Part shown: piece after piece, positions 37,676 to 48,344 of the stretch
Layout of the letters: each line of letters starts with the position of its first letter
Position numbering within the stretch: position 1 is the first letter of the stretch
Assembly: GCA_963712815.1 (NCBI GenBank)
Contig: CAVQJL010000012.1
Location: forward strand, 959,570-1,023,569
Direction of reading: 5' to 3'
Length of the DNA stretch: 64,000 bases
Source of the DNA: RPQJ01 sp963712815
GTDB taxonomy: Bacteria > Pseudomonadota > Gammaproteobacteria > Steroidobacterales > Steroidobacteraceae
The notes under the pieces: generated by a model
The model's input: the letters and a program-made list of their open reading frames with translations, nothing else
Told to the model about the DNA's origin: nothing
Databases searched by the model: none
Translations under genes and position numbers: made by a program

Positions 37676-40375
37676 GTGACTGATCCGCGCACCTGGCACG
37701 AGCTGCCGCAGGAACGGGTTCTTGCCGCGCTGGAAGCCACGCCCCGGGGCCTCCGCGAAGCCGAGGCGCAGCGGCGTCTCGCCCGCCACGGACCCAACCG
37801 GCTTCCCGACCCGCCGCGCCGCAGCGTGCTGCTGCGCTTCCTGCTGCAGTTCCACAACGTCCTGATCTACGTGCTGCTGGGTGCCGCCGTCGTCACCGGG
37901 CTGCTCGATCACCTGATCGACACCGCCGTCATCCTCGGCGTCGTGCTGGTCAACGCCGTCATCGGCTTCGTGCAGGAGGGCAAGGCCGAGCAGGCCATGG
38001 AGGCCATCCGCGGCATGCTCGCACCGCGGGCCGTCGTGCTGCGCGACGGACAGCGCCAGACCGTGCCGGGCGAGCAGGTGGTGCCGGGCGACGTCGTGCT
38101 GCTCGAGGCCGGCGACAAGGTGCCCGCGGACCTCAGGCTCCTGAGTATCCACGGCCTGCAGATCCATGAAGCGATCCTGACGGGCGAGTCGGTCGCGGTC
38201 GACAAGCAGGCACCGCCGGTGGGGCGCGACGCGGCGCTCGGCGACCGAAGCTGCCTCGCCTTCAGCGGTACGACCGTCACGAGCGGCCAGGGCAGCGGCG
38301 TGGTGGTCGCGACGGGCGCCGCGACCGAGATCGGACGCATCAGCGGCATGCTGGCCGAGGTCGAGCAGCTCACGACGCCGCTCGTCGAGCAGATGGCGGT
38401 GTTCGCCAGGTGGCTCACGTTCTTCATCCTGGTGATCGCCGGACTGATCCTCGCCGTCGGCTACTTCGTGCTGCACCACGACTTCACCGAGCTGTTCATG
38501 GCCGTGGTGGGCCTGTCGGTCGCCGCGATTCCCGAGGGCCTGCCCGCGGTGCTCACCATCACGCTCGCCGTCGGCGTGCAGGCGATGGCCAGACGCAACG
38601 CGATCGTGCGACGCCTGCCGGCCATCGAGACGCTGGGATCGGTGTCGGTGATCTGCTCCGACAAGACCGGCACGCTCACCCGCAACGAGATGAGCGTCGC
38701 GTCGTTGGTGACCGCGGACCGGAGCTACGAGGTCGCCGGAACCGGCTACGAGCCGGCCGGCGAGATCCTCTACGAGGGTTTCGTCGTCGCAGTCGCCGAT
38801 CAACTTCTGCTCGCGGAACTCGGCCGCGTCGCCGCGCTGTGCAACGACGCCGAGCTCGTGAAGCACGAGGACACGTGGACGGTGGACGGCGATCCCATGG
38901 AGGGGGCACTGCTGGCGTTGGCCCGCAAGACGGGCCTCGACCTGGCAGAGCAGCGCCGGCATTGGACGCGGACCGACCTCATCCCCTTCGACTCGCGCCA
39001 CAAGTTCATGGCCACGCTGCACCACGACCACGAGGAGCGCGCCGCGATCCTCGTCAAGGGCGCGCCGGAGGCCGTCCTGGCGCTTTCACGCGAGCAGCGT
39101 ACCGCAGACGGTGCGGCTGCTTCGCTCGACGAGGCCTGGTGGCGCGAGCAGGCCGATCGGATCGCGTCCAGCGGCCAGCGCGTGCTGGCGCTCGCGCTGC
39201 GATCCGTAGCACCCGAACATACCGTGCTCGAGCACGAAGACGTCGCCGGCACGCTGACCTTTCTCGGCATCGTGGGCCTGATCGACCCGCCCCGTCCCGA
39301 GGCGATCGAGGCGGTCGCCGACTGCCACAACGCCGGCATCCGCGTGAAGATGATCACCGGCGACCACGCGACCACCGCAGCCGCGATCGGCCGCAGCATC
39401 GGGCTCGAACATCCGGACAGGGTGCTGACCGGCCTCGACCTCGACCGGCTAGACGACGCCGGGTTGCACGCCGCGGTGCTCGACACCGACGTGTTTGCCC
39501 GCACCAGCCCCGAGCACAAGCTGCGGCTCGTCACCGCGCTGCAGGCGCACGGCCTGACGGTCGCGATGACCGGTGACGGCGTCAACGACGCGCCGGCCCT
39601 CAAGCGTGCCGATGCCGGCATCGCCATGGGCCGTAAGGGCAGCGAGGCCGCCAAGGAAGCGTCGGAGCTGGTGCTCGCGGACGACAACTTCGCCTCGATC
39701 GCCGCGGCGGTCCGCGAGGGCCGAACCGTCTACGACAACATCAAGAAGGTCATCAGCTGGACCCTGCCGACCAACGCGGGCGAGGCCTCGACCATCATCC
39801 TGGCGCTGATGCTCGGCATGGCGCTGCCGATCACGCCCATCCAGATCCTGTGGGTCAACATGGTCACGGCCGTCACGCTCGGGATCGCGCTGGCCTTCGA
39901 GCCGACCGAGGAGAACACGATGCGCCGCCCGCCGCGGCCGCGGAACAAGCCGCTGCTGACCGGCACGCTGCTGTGGCACATCGTCCTGGTGGCGGCGCTG
40001 TTCCTCGCCGGCGTGTTCGGCATCTATGCCTATGCCGTGGACCGGGGCTACTCGGTGGAACTCGCCCGCACGCTCGCGATGAACACGCTGGTGGTGATGG
40101 AGATCTTCCACCTCTTCTTCATCCGCAACATGTACGGCACGTCGCTGACGTGGAAAGCGGTGCGCGGCACCCGGGTGGTCTGGGGCGCGGTGATCACGGT
40201 CACCGTCGGCCAGTTCGCGATCACCTACCTGCCGGTGCTTCAGACCATCTTCGCCACCGAGCCCGTGCCGTTCCTCGACGGCGTGCTCATGGTGGGCATC
40301 GGCATTGCGCTGTTCGCGATCATCGAGATCGAGAAGCAGATCCGGCTCAGGCTCGCGCCGAACGCGGGATTCTGA
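37676..40375 (+). CDS. P-type cation-transporting ATPase
   Basis: An 899-residue P2-type ATPase. The N-terminal cation-ATPase domain starts WHELPQERVLAALEATPRGL; the actuator TGES (LTGESVAVDKQ), phosphorylation site D329 in CSDKTGTLTRNE, and TGDGVNDAPALK hinge are intact, with about ten transmembrane helices. IPEGLP in helix 4 is the pattern of Ca2+/Na+/Mn2+-type pumps. GTG start at 37676 with GGAGG upstream. Specificity between Ca2+ and monovalent cations cannot be read from this alone. The gene is free-standing, convergent with the cardiolipin synthase gene. Confidence 0.9.
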   Translation: MTDPRTWHELPQERVLAALEATPRGLREAEAQRRLARHGPNRLPDPPRRSVLLRFLLQFHNVLIYVLLGAAVVTGLLDHLIDTAVILGVVLVNAVIGFVQEGKAEQAMEAIRGMLAPRAVVLRDGQRQTVPGEQVVPGDVVLLEAGDKVPADLRLLSIHGLQIHEAILTGESVAVDKQAPPVGRDAALGDRSCLAFSGTTVTSGQGSGVVVATGAATEIGRISGMLAEVEQLTTPLVEQMAVFARWLTFFILVIAGLILAVGYFVLHHDFTELFMAVVGLSVAAIPEGLPAVLTITLAVGVQAMARRNAIVRRLPAIETLGSVSVICSDKTGTLTRNEMSVASLVTADRSYEVAGTGYEPAGEILYEGFVVAVADQLLLAELGRVAALCNDAELVKHEDTWTVDGDPMEGALLALARKTGLDLAEQRRHWTRTDLIPFDSRHKFMATLHHDHEERAAILVKGAPEAVLALSREQRTADGAAASLDEAWWREQADRIASSGQRVLALALRSVAPEHTVLEHEDVAGTLTFLGIVGLIDPPRPEAIEAVADCHNAGIRVKMITGDHATTAAAIGRSIGLEHPDRVLTGLDLDRLDDAGLHAAVLDTDVFARTSPEHKLRLVTALQAHGLTVAMTGDGVNDAPALKRADAGIAMGRKGSEAAKEASELVLADDNFASIAAAVREGRTVYDNIKKVISWTLPTNAGEASTIILALMLGMALPITPIQILWVNMVTAVTLGIALAFEPTEENTMRRPPRPRNKPLLTGTLLWHIVLVAALFLAGVFGIYAYAVDRGYSVELARTLAMNTLVVMEIFHLFFIRNMYGTSLTWKAVRGTRVVWGAVITVTVGQFAITYLPVLQTIFATEPVPFLDGVLMVGIGIALFAIIEIEKQIRLRLAPNAGF

Positions 40376-40406
40376 AACCCGCGCCACGGGAGAGCCTGCG
40401 CCGCGG

Positions 40407-41864
40407 TCAAAGGTACGGCGACAGCAGCCGCGTCAGCCCGTCGCGCAGCCGGGCCGGCAGCGGGCGTCCCTCGATTCGTTCGCGGTTCTCTGGGCGGGAC
40501 GTCGCGATCTTGCCGTCGATGATCGCGTCGAGGCGCGCGGCGAGAGCGCGGTCGTAGCACTCGAGGTTGTACTCGAAGTTCAGGCGCAGGCTGCGGGCGT
40601 CCCAGTTGGTCGAGCCGATCAGGGACCACGCGCCGTCCACCACGAACAACTTGCTGTGGTCGAAGGGGGCGGCGCTGCGATGCACGCGGCAGCCCGCCTC
40701 CAGCAGCCACGGCAGCTGCGGCACCGTGGCCCAGTCCATGAGCGGCACGTTGCTGCGCTCGGGCACCACGATGTCCACCTCCACGCCGCGCATGGCCGCC
40801 ACCTGCAGCGCGCGCAGCAGGCCGTCGTCGGGCAGGAAGTACGGCGTCACGACCCGAATGCGCCGGGTCGCAACCGACAGTGCGCCGAGGATGAGGTGCG
40901 GGATGTTGTCGAGGTCGCCGTCCGGACCGTCCGGCACGCCGCGCGCCGAAACCGGCCCGGATTCGCCGGCCGGCGCAAACCAAAGCTCCCCGGCGAGGCG
41001 CTCGCCGGTGGTGAACGCCCAGTCAGCCACGAAGATCTCCTGCAGGTCGGCCACGACGGGACCGTCCACGCGGAAATGCACGCAGCGCACCTGGGTCTCC
41101 GGCAGTCGCCCGCGCCAGTGGCCGGCGCGGATGTTCATGCCGCCGGTGAAGCCGGTGCGCCCGTCCACCACCATGATCTTGCGGTGGTTGCGCAGGTTCG
41201 CGTACTTGAACAGCCGCGGTATGCGTGTCGGCAGGAAGGCGGCGACCGGCACGCCCGCGGCATCCAGTTCGCTCACCATGGTCGGCTTCGTGTAGCGCGA
41301 ACCGACGTCGTCGATCAGCACCCGCACCGCGACGCCGCGGTCGCGCGCCCGCACCAGTGCGTCGCGAAACGCCTGGCCGGCGAAGTCGTTGTCGAAGATG
41401 TAGCTGACGATCGTGACGGAGCGCTCCGCAGACTCGATCGCCGCGAGCATGGCCGGGAAGGCCTCGTCACCGTCGACCAGCGGCTCGATGCGGTTGCCAT
41501 CGAGGAGCGGCCGACCCGTCGCGCTTTCGCCGAGACGGGCGAGACCCTCGAATCCGGGGTGCATCGCCTCGAGCGCTTCGCCTCGCGCCGGCCCGGCCGC
41601 TGAGGCTGGCGCCACCGGCCCGCCGGCAGCCGCCTTGCGCTCGAGCGCACTCGCGCTGCGACGGATTCTATTGATGCCGAGCAGGTAATAGGCCACGGCC
41701 CCAACCACCGGCGCGAGCCAGGCGAGACCGACCCAGCCGACGATGGCAGGCACGTGCCGCTTGCGCAGCACTGCATCCGCGGTGACCCACGTCGCGCCGG
41801 CGACGTAGGCGATCGAGACGAGAACGGGCCAGATTTCGCGGGCCCAGGCGAGGATGCCCTGCAT
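40407..41864 (-). CDS. cls: Cardiolipin synthase, phospholipase D family
   Basis: A 485-residue membrane enzyme with two N-terminal helices (about 10-35, 42-62) and two HKD catalytic motifs, RNHRKIMVVDGRTGFTGGMN and FDHSKLFVVDGAWSLIGSTN. It joins two phosphatidylglycerols, or PG and PE, to make cardiolipin at the inner membrane. Spacing and length match bacterial Cls proteins. The start is ATG 41864. The gene ends 31 bases from the convergent ATPase gene, and no terminator-like hairpin with T-run was seen there. Confidence 0.92.
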   Translation of the reverse strand: MQGILAWAREIWPVLVSIAYVAGATWVTADAVLRKRHVPAIVGWVGLAWLAPVVGAVAYYLLGINRIRRSASALERKAAAGGPVAPASAAGPARGEALEAMHPGFEGLARLGESATGRPLLDGNRIEPLVDGDEAFPAMLAAIESAERSVTIVSYIFDNDFAGQAFRDALVRARDRGVAVRVLIDDVGSRYTKPTMVSELDAAGVPVAAFLPTRIPRLFKYANLRNHRKIMVVDGRTGFTGGMNIRAGHWRGRLPETQVRCVHFRVDGPVVADLQEIFVADWAFTTGERLAGELWFAPAGESGPVSARGVPDGPDGDLDNIPHLILGALSVATRRIRVVTPYFLPDDGLLRALQVAAMRGVEVDIVVPERSNVPLMDWATVPQLPWLLEAGCRVHRSAAPFDHSKLFVVDGAWSLIGSTNWDARSLRLNFEYNLECYDRALAARLDAIIDGKIATSRPENRERIEGRPLPARLRDGLTRLLSPYL

Positions 41865-41961
41865 GCGTGTGCGACGCCGCCAGCGCGGTGTACGAAGGAC
41901 GCGCGGAGTCTACGCGACTCGGCGCGGGATGGGCGGGCGCCGCACCCGGGCGGTAATCAAG

Positions 41962-42567
41962 TCAGCGGAAGCGCCAGCCCACGGAGACGCCGACCGACAC
42001 CGGGTCGGCGCTGAGGAGCCCTTCGGCGCTGCGCAGCAGGACTGCGTCGGTATCGATCTCCGCCCAGCGCAGCTCGGCGTTCACCATCAGCTGCCGACTG
42101 ACGCGGTACTCCGCGCCGACTTCCGCGGCCGCACCGAGCGAACGGGGGCGATCGCGGCGCGTGAGCAGGGTCGGACCGTCACTGGCCTCGGCAAGATAGC
42201 CGGCCTGGTTGAGGCCAGCACCGGCATAGGCGCGCACGGCACCGCGCTGGGCGAGCGGATAACGGAGGGTGAGCAGATCGGTGCCGTCGCGGCGATCCTG
42301 CTGCACGACGAGCTGGGCGGCGTCGGCGCCCGGGTGCGTGCCCGGATCGAGCTTCTCGTGCGAGAGATCGACGATCCAGTCGGGATCGTCGCGGCGCGCC
42401 ATCGTCAGCTGGCGTCCCAGGAATTCCCGCAGCTCGTGGAGCTTCACCTCGCCCTGCTGCCACAGGTCGCGGACCCACGGTCCGTCGGTTCCGTCTGCGG
42501 AGGCGAGTGCCGGCGCCACGCAGCCAGCGAAACCGCAGACCAGCACATGAAAAAATCGTACGGCCAT
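41962..42567 (-). CDS. Predicted outer-membrane beta-barrel protein
   Basis: A 201-residue exported protein. The signal peptide spans about residues 1-24 (FFHVLVCGFAGCVAPALASA). The C-terminal half alternates hydrophobic residues in barrel-like strands (LGAAAEVGAEYRVSRQLMVNAELRW) and ends in VGVSVGWRFR, close to the aromatic C-terminal signature of outer-membrane proteins. The N-terminal 90 mature residues are charged and unassigned. ATG 42567 has GGAG 7 bases upstream. Similarity to OmpW/porin-like small barrels is only by pattern. Confidence 0.65.
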   Translation of the reverse strand: MAVRFFHVLVCGFAGCVAPALASADGTDGPWVRDLWQQGEVKLHELREFLGRQLTMARRDDPDWIVDLSHEKLDPGTHPGADAAQLVVQQDRRDGTDLLTLRYPLAQRGAVRAYAGAGLNQAGYLAEASDGPTLLTRRDRPRSLGAAAEVGAEYRVSRQLMVNAELRWAEIDTDAVLLRSAEGLLSADPVSVGVSVGWRFR

Positions 42568-42753
42568 CTTGCACTCCGCCTGATGTCCGGCAACCCCGCT
42601 TTCCCCATCGGCCGCTGTCGGCCGGTCGTGGACCGGAGGCTTTGCGTCCCCGCCTCGCGGCGGGTTTGCCAATGGAGCCGACCATACTCCTGACCGGGAC
42701 GGCGTGAACCGCGCCGGACCGACCGCTGCGCGGAATTGTGACGGGCTGCGCGC

Positions 42754-43227
42754 TCAGCGCCGACGGATGTGCAGGTGCTTGTGCGGCGCGGCGTGGGCGG
42801 CGCCGTGGGTGTGGGTTTCCGTGCGCTCCTCCACCGGCACCAGCACCAGCCGGCCATGGCGCACGCCGCGCTCGGCGATGACGTGGTCGGCGAAGTGGCG
42901 CACCTCGCCGACCGCGCCGCGCAGCACGGTCACCTCCATGCAGCTGTCATGGTCGAGGTGCACATGCAGCGTGGCGAGCGAGAGATCGTGGTGCTCGTGG
43001 GCGGCGCGCGTGAGGCGGCTCGACAGTTCGCGCGCCTCGTGGTCGTACACGTAGATCGCGGCACCGAGGCACTGGGCCTGCGGCGAGGCTTCGAGCGTCG
43101 CCTGTTCGAGGCCGGCGCGCACGAGGTCGCGGATCGCCTCGGAGCGGTTCGCGTACTGGCGCTCGCCCATGAATTCGTCGAGCCGGGTCATGAGGTCGTC
43201 GTCGAGGGAGATCGTGGTGCGCTGCAT
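42754..43227 (-). CDS. nikR: Nickel-responsive regulator NikR
   Basis: A 157-residue ribbon-helix-helix repressor. The DNA-binding N-terminus is MQRTTISLDDDLMTRLDEFM; the ACT-like nickel domain contains AHEHHDLSLATLHVHLDHDSCMEV, supplying the three histidines and the cysteine of the high-affinity site. A His-rich tail (HTHGAAHAAPHKHLH) follows. It represses nickel uptake when Ni2+ is bound. ATG 43227 was chosen because it starts at the conserved RHH strand. Divergent to it is a decayed TonB receptor start, which was presumably its target. No intact nickel transporter is in the window. Confidence 0.92.
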   Translation of the reverse strand: MQRTTISLDDDLMTRLDEFMGERQYANRSEAIRDLVRAGLEQATLEASPQAQCLGAAIYVYDHEARELSSRLTRAAHEHHDLSLATLHVHLDHDSCMEVTVLRGAVGEVRHFADHVIAERGVRHGRLVLVPVEERTETHTHGAAHAAPHKHLHIRRR

Positions 43228-43338
43228 GTTGCGTCCCGTCGCGGCCGGGCCGCGGTCTGCACTCAATTTTACGAACGTCACATTCTCCGCTCGAGTCCGC
43301 GGCGCAATGCATCTGCGACACGTCTCGGGCGCGATCTC

Positions 43339-43482
43339 ATGATGATCAACGAAGCCGGACTGCGCAATTCGTTGGCCCGGCGACTGACGGTTGCCGCGGC
43401 ACCGGTCCTCCCCGGCGCGGTGGGGGCCTCAGGCATTCCCACGGCAAGCCAGCTCGAGGAGATTGTCGTCACCGCTCAGCGC
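43339..43482 (+). pseudogene. N-terminal remnant of a TonB-dependent receptor
   Basis: From ATG 43339 the frame reads MMINEAGLRN, a hydrophobic signal-like stretch (TVAAAPVLPGAVGAS), then SQLEEIVVTAQRIG, which is a normal TonB box and mature N-terminus. After that the sequence no longer resembles a plug domain, and within 25 bases the convergent TPM gene ends. It appears that the receptor body has been lost by deletion. The gene is divergent from nikR, where a nickel-regulated receptor is common. Confidence 0.6.
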
Positions 43483-43506
43483 ATCGGACCTTGCATCACG
43501 TGTCGC

Positions 43507-44493
43507 TCACCAGCTCCCGGACGCGCCACCGCCGCCGGATCGGCCGCCACCACCCGAAAATCCGCCCGAAGAGCTGGACGAACCCGACGACCACGAGCCC
43601 CCGCCGCGACCGCTGCCAGTCGTCATCACGACGCCGCCGATCGTGGCGCTGCCCGTCTTCGCGAGCTGGTCTTTCGCCGAACGGTACCAGCCCTTGCGCG
43701 CGATGATCAATTTAGCAACAGGGAAACCCACCACGTAGGTCACCAGCAGCACGAGCGCACCGCGTACGCCCACGACGACGATCGGGAACATGGCCCAGAA
43801 CGGGATCAGGAACAGGTAGAGAAACCACCCCATGCCCGGCGTCAGCAGGCCGATGATCGTGAAGAGCCCGATGATCCCGAAGATGAACGCGCCGAGCAGG
43901 ATGCGCATCGGCCATGGCGGCAGCTCCTCCGCGAAGCCCTCCAACACGTCATCGTTCGAGGGGTCGTCCAGCGTCGGGGAACCCTGTGCGGGCATCGCTG
44001 CCGATTCGCGACCTTCGAGCGTATCGACGATTGCGTCGATCCCGGCGGCGACGCCGTCGTCGTAGCGCCCGTCCTTGAACAAGGGCGTCATCCGGTCCCG
44101 AATGATCCGCGCCGCCTGCAGGTCGGTGAGCGTTCCCTCGAGACCGTAGCCCACCTCGATGCGCATCCGGCGCTCGAAAGGCGCGACGATCACCAGCACG
44201 CCGTTGTCCTGGCCCCGGCGGCCGAGCTTCCACGACTCGAAGACGCGGACCGCGAAGTCCTCGATGCTCTCGTCGTCCAGCGATTCGACCGTCAGGACCA
44301 CGACCTGGTTCGTGGTCGCCCGCTCGTGCGACGCGAGCTTCGCCTCCAGCGCCTCGCGCGACGCGGCCGAGAGGATCTCGGCATTGTCGACGACGCGGCC
44401 GGTGAGGAAGGGCACGTCCGCGGCCGGCAATGCCACGGCCGCGAGCAGCAACAAGGCGAGCGCGAACGGCGCGCGACGCGCGGCGAGGTTCAT
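43507..44493 (-). CDS. TPM-domain membrane protein with Gly/Ser-rich tail (YgcG-like)
   Basis: A 328-residue protein with a signal peptide (1-23), then a TPM (TLP18.3/Psb32/MOLO-1) domain: VVDNAEILSAASREALEAKLA, TNQVVVLTVESLDDESIEDFAVRVFESWKLG, GVLVIVAPFERRMRIEVGYGLEG and RIIRDRMTPLFKDGRYDDGV. Two or three membrane helices follow (about 205-265), then a tail of Gly and Ser ending SGGGGRSGGGGASGSW, the usual YgcG ending. Such proteins often pair with LemA; here the pair is another TPM protein. Role is likely in envelope maintenance. Translation of this gene is coupled with the next upstream (four-base overlap). Confidence 0.85.
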   Translation of the reverse strand: MNLAARRAPFALALLLLAAVALPAADVPFLTGRVVDNAEILSAASREALEAKLASHERATTNQVVVLTVESLDDESIEDFAVRVFESWKLGRRGQDNGVLVIVAPFERRMRIEVGYGLEGTLTDLQAARIIRDRMTPLFKDGRYDDGVAAGIDAIVDTLEGRESAAMPAQGSPTLDDPSNDDVLEGFAEELPPWPMRILLGAFIFGIIGLFTIIGLLTPGMGWFLYLFLIPFWAMFPIVVVGVRGALVLLVTYVVGFPVAKLIIARKGWYRSAKDQLAKTGSATIGGVVMTTGSGRGGGSWSSGSSSSSGGFSGGGGRSGGGGASGSW

Positions 44494-45155
44494 TCCTGCG
44501 ACTCCCGCGGCGGTGGGCCCTGAACCAGCGCATCCGGCAAGAACCTGCCGGCCGGACTTCCCGCGAGGTCCTTCGCCGCGAGCACTTCCTCGATGGCGTC
44601 GAAGCCCGCTGCAAAGGCCTGGACCAGTTGCCCGCCCGCGAGCGGCGGCGTCATCCGCTCGACCACCGGGCGCCACTCCTCCTTCGAGACCCGATCGCGG
44701 TACGCCACGTCGGGGACGACCACGACGAGGCGCTCGAACCGGCTGACCAGCACCAGGATGGCATTGCGGCCCGGAGTCGCGAACAGTTCGCGCTGGAGGA
44801 AGACGACCTCCGCTCGCTGCCGCACTTCCTGCCGCATGCGCCTCCGGCCTGCGAACAGTCGCCCGACGCCGGGCACCAGTACGGCCGCCAGCGCCGCCAC
44901 GGCACCCGTGGCGAAGATGCTCGCCGCCTGCGCGAGCAACGCGCCGGGCGTCGTCCAGCCGCTAAGGATCACGATGCCGACGAGCACGGTCGAGGCCGCG
45001 AGCGACGCGCCGAGCGCGAACGCCCGCCACGGCACTTCGGGGTAGAGGTCGGAGCGCGTCTCGACCGCCGCCACGATCTCGACGCCGGTCCGTGCTTCGA
45101 ACTCGGCGACACGTCGTTCTATGTCCGCCGCCTCGGCGGCGGTCACCACCGACAT
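44490..45155 (-). CDS. TPM-domain membrane protein, second copy
   Basis: A 221-residue TPM-family protein lacking the Gly-rich tail. Early residues VTAAEAADIERRVAEFEARTGVEIVAAVETRSDLYPEVPWRAF lead to two hydrophobic helices, and the C-terminal part (RNAILVLVSRFERLVVVVPDVAYRDRV, then WRPVVERMTPPLAGGQLVQAFAAG) has the TPM fold ending. In related genomes this gene sits between lemA and a YgcG-like gene; no lemA is present here. Start ATG 45155 gives the domain at the N-terminus. Confidence 0.78.
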   Translation of the reverse strand: MSVVTAAEAADIERRVAEFEARTGVEIVAAVETRSDLYPEVPWRAFALGASLAASTVLVGIVILSGWTTPGALLAQAASIFATGAVAALAAVLVPGVGRLFAGRRRMRQEVRQRAEVVFLQRELFATPGRNAILVLVSRFERLVVVVPDVAYRDRVSKEEWRPVVERMTPPLAGGQLVQAFAAGFDAIEEVLAAKDLAGSPAGRFLPDALVQGPPPRESQE

Positions 45156-45404
45156 CGCGCGTTCTCCTCGCGGCAGGCGGGCCGCTGCAGCGCGCACGAC
45201 CGCCGCCGCAGGATTGTCGGACGCGGTTGTTTCATGCTTCGTCCCCTCGTCACACCGGATCATACGTGGACACAACGACCATGCAATGCAGAGCGCAGCG
45301 GCCGACCGCTGCGGTACGCGCGGCCGGAACGGCGTCTGCGCCAGTGGCGCTCACTCCGACGAGCCGCGCACGCTGCGCGCCACCGTTACGGTAAGCTTCC
45401 GAGG

Positions 45405-47024
<1,620 letters not shown>

Positions 47025-47034
47025 GGCGGCGCGC

Positions 47035-48327
47035 GTGACGGACCGTGGCAGCCGACCGACGCCGACGGGCGACCTCGATGCAGACGTGGCGCATGCCGAG
47101 CAACTGGCGCTCGAGGGCGAGGCAGAAGCGGCCGTCGAGACCCTGACGCAGGCCGCCGACCGCGGCCACGCATATGCGTCGGCGCTGCTCGGGGCGTGGC
47201 AGACGCTCGGCCACCTGATGGAAGCCGACCCGACGGCCGGAATCGCGCGCCTGGAGAGCGCAGCCAGCGCCGGCGAGAGCGCCGCCGGCGCCTTCCTCGC
47301 CAACCTGTACGCGGGTGGCCTGCAGGTCGAGCAGAGCTGGCCACGCTCCATCGACTGGCTGCTGGCCGCAGCGCGCCTCGGCAACGCACGTGCGCTTGCG
47401 GGGCTCGCGCTGATGGCGCAGGGCCCGGCGCCGGACCCCTTGCGAATCCACCTGCTGATGGCAGCCGCAACGCGGGATTTTGCACCGGCGCAGTACCTGC
47501 TGGGCCGCGAGCTCGCCGCGTCCGACGATCCACAGCACCGGGAGGTCGGCGCGGCATGGATCGGGACCGCCGCCGCCGCCGGGAACCCGTCGGCACGCGC
47601 CGAGGTGGCTCCCGATCAGCCCGTGGCATGCAGTCGCGGCGCCATCCCCGTCGAGGGCTACGACTGGCCGCTGGTGCGCCAGCGCTGCGATCCGCTGGCG
47701 ATGCTTGCGCTGCCCCTGGGCGCGGCGGCCCGGCCCGTGCCGCAGGCCACCACCCTCGAGCGGCTCATTCCGGAATCGTGGTGCCACTACGTCATGGGGC
47801 TCGCGGCGCCACGGCTGCAGCGCGCCACGGTCAACGACATCGCGCGGGGCGCCGTGGTGCACGAGATGCGCACCAACTCGACCACCTGCTTCCCGGCCGC
47901 CGATTCCGACCCGCTGCTGCAGCTCGTCAACCACCGCGTGGCGCAGGCCTGCGGCCTGCCGCTGGCTCACCAGGAAGTCATCGCCGTCCTCCACTACCGG
48001 CCCGGGCAGACCTACGAGGACCACTTCGACTTCATCGACCCGGACGTGCCGCGCTTCCGGGAAGAACTGGCCCTCCGCGGCCAGCGCGTCGCGACCGTCC
48101 TCATCTACTTGTCCGCCGGCTACGAAGGAGGCGAGACGGATTTCCCGCTGCTGGGCTGGCGTCACAAGGGACGGATCGGTGACGCGCTGGTGTTCCGCAA
48201 CGTGACCGACGCGGGTGACCCGGACCGTCGCACGCTGCACGCGGGCCGCGCGCCGGCGAGCGGCGAGAAATGGCTGCTTTCCAAGTGGGTCCGCAGCCGC
48301 CCACAGGCCGTGCGCGATCGCGGCTGA
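47035..48327 (+). CDS. 2-oxoglutarate/Fe(II) dioxygenase with N-terminal Sel1-like repeats
   Basis: A 430-residue protein from GTG 47035. Residues about 20-190 have Sel1/TPR-like helical repeats (GHAYASALLGAWQTLGH, GESAAGAFLANLYAGGLQ, GNARALAGLALMA). Residues 240-420 form a prolyl-4-hydroxylase-type double-stranded beta-helix: iron ligands H330 and D332 (YEDHFDF) and H402 (TLHAGRAP), with K412 for 2-oxoglutarate. It probably hydroxylates a proline or another protein residue, the repeats serving as substrate-binding module. It lies 10 bases after the RetSat-like gene. Confidence 0.85.
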   Translation: MTDRGSRPTPTGDLDADVAHAEQLALEGEAEAAVETLTQAADRGHAYASALLGAWQTLGHLMEADPTAGIARLESAASAGESAAGAFLANLYAGGLQVEQSWPRSIDWLLAAARLGNARALAGLALMAQGPAPDPLRIHLLMAAATRDFAPAQYLLGRELAASDDPQHREVGAAWIGTAAAAGNPSARAEVAPDQPVACSRGAIPVEGYDWPLVRQRCDPLAMLALPLGAAARPVPQATTLERLIPESWCHYVMGLAAPRLQRATVNDIARGAVVHEMRTNSTTCFPAADSDPLLQLVNHRVAQACGLPLAHQEVIAVLHYRPGQTYEDHFDFIDPDVPRFREELALRGQRVATVLIYLSAGYEGGETDFPLLGWRHKGRIGDALVFRNVTDAGDPDRRTLHAGRAPASGEKWLLSKWVRSRPQAVRDRG

Positions 48328-48344
48328 CAACTCGAGGGACTGCG

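Noticed and set aside
40376..40406. Bidirectional terminator between the convergent ATPase and cardiolipin synthase genes
   Set aside because: No stable hairpin followed by a T-run on either strand.
43228..43338. NikR operator (GTATGA-N16-TCATAC) upstream of nikR
   Set aside because: I could not find both half-sites in the intergenic DNA, so none is annotated.
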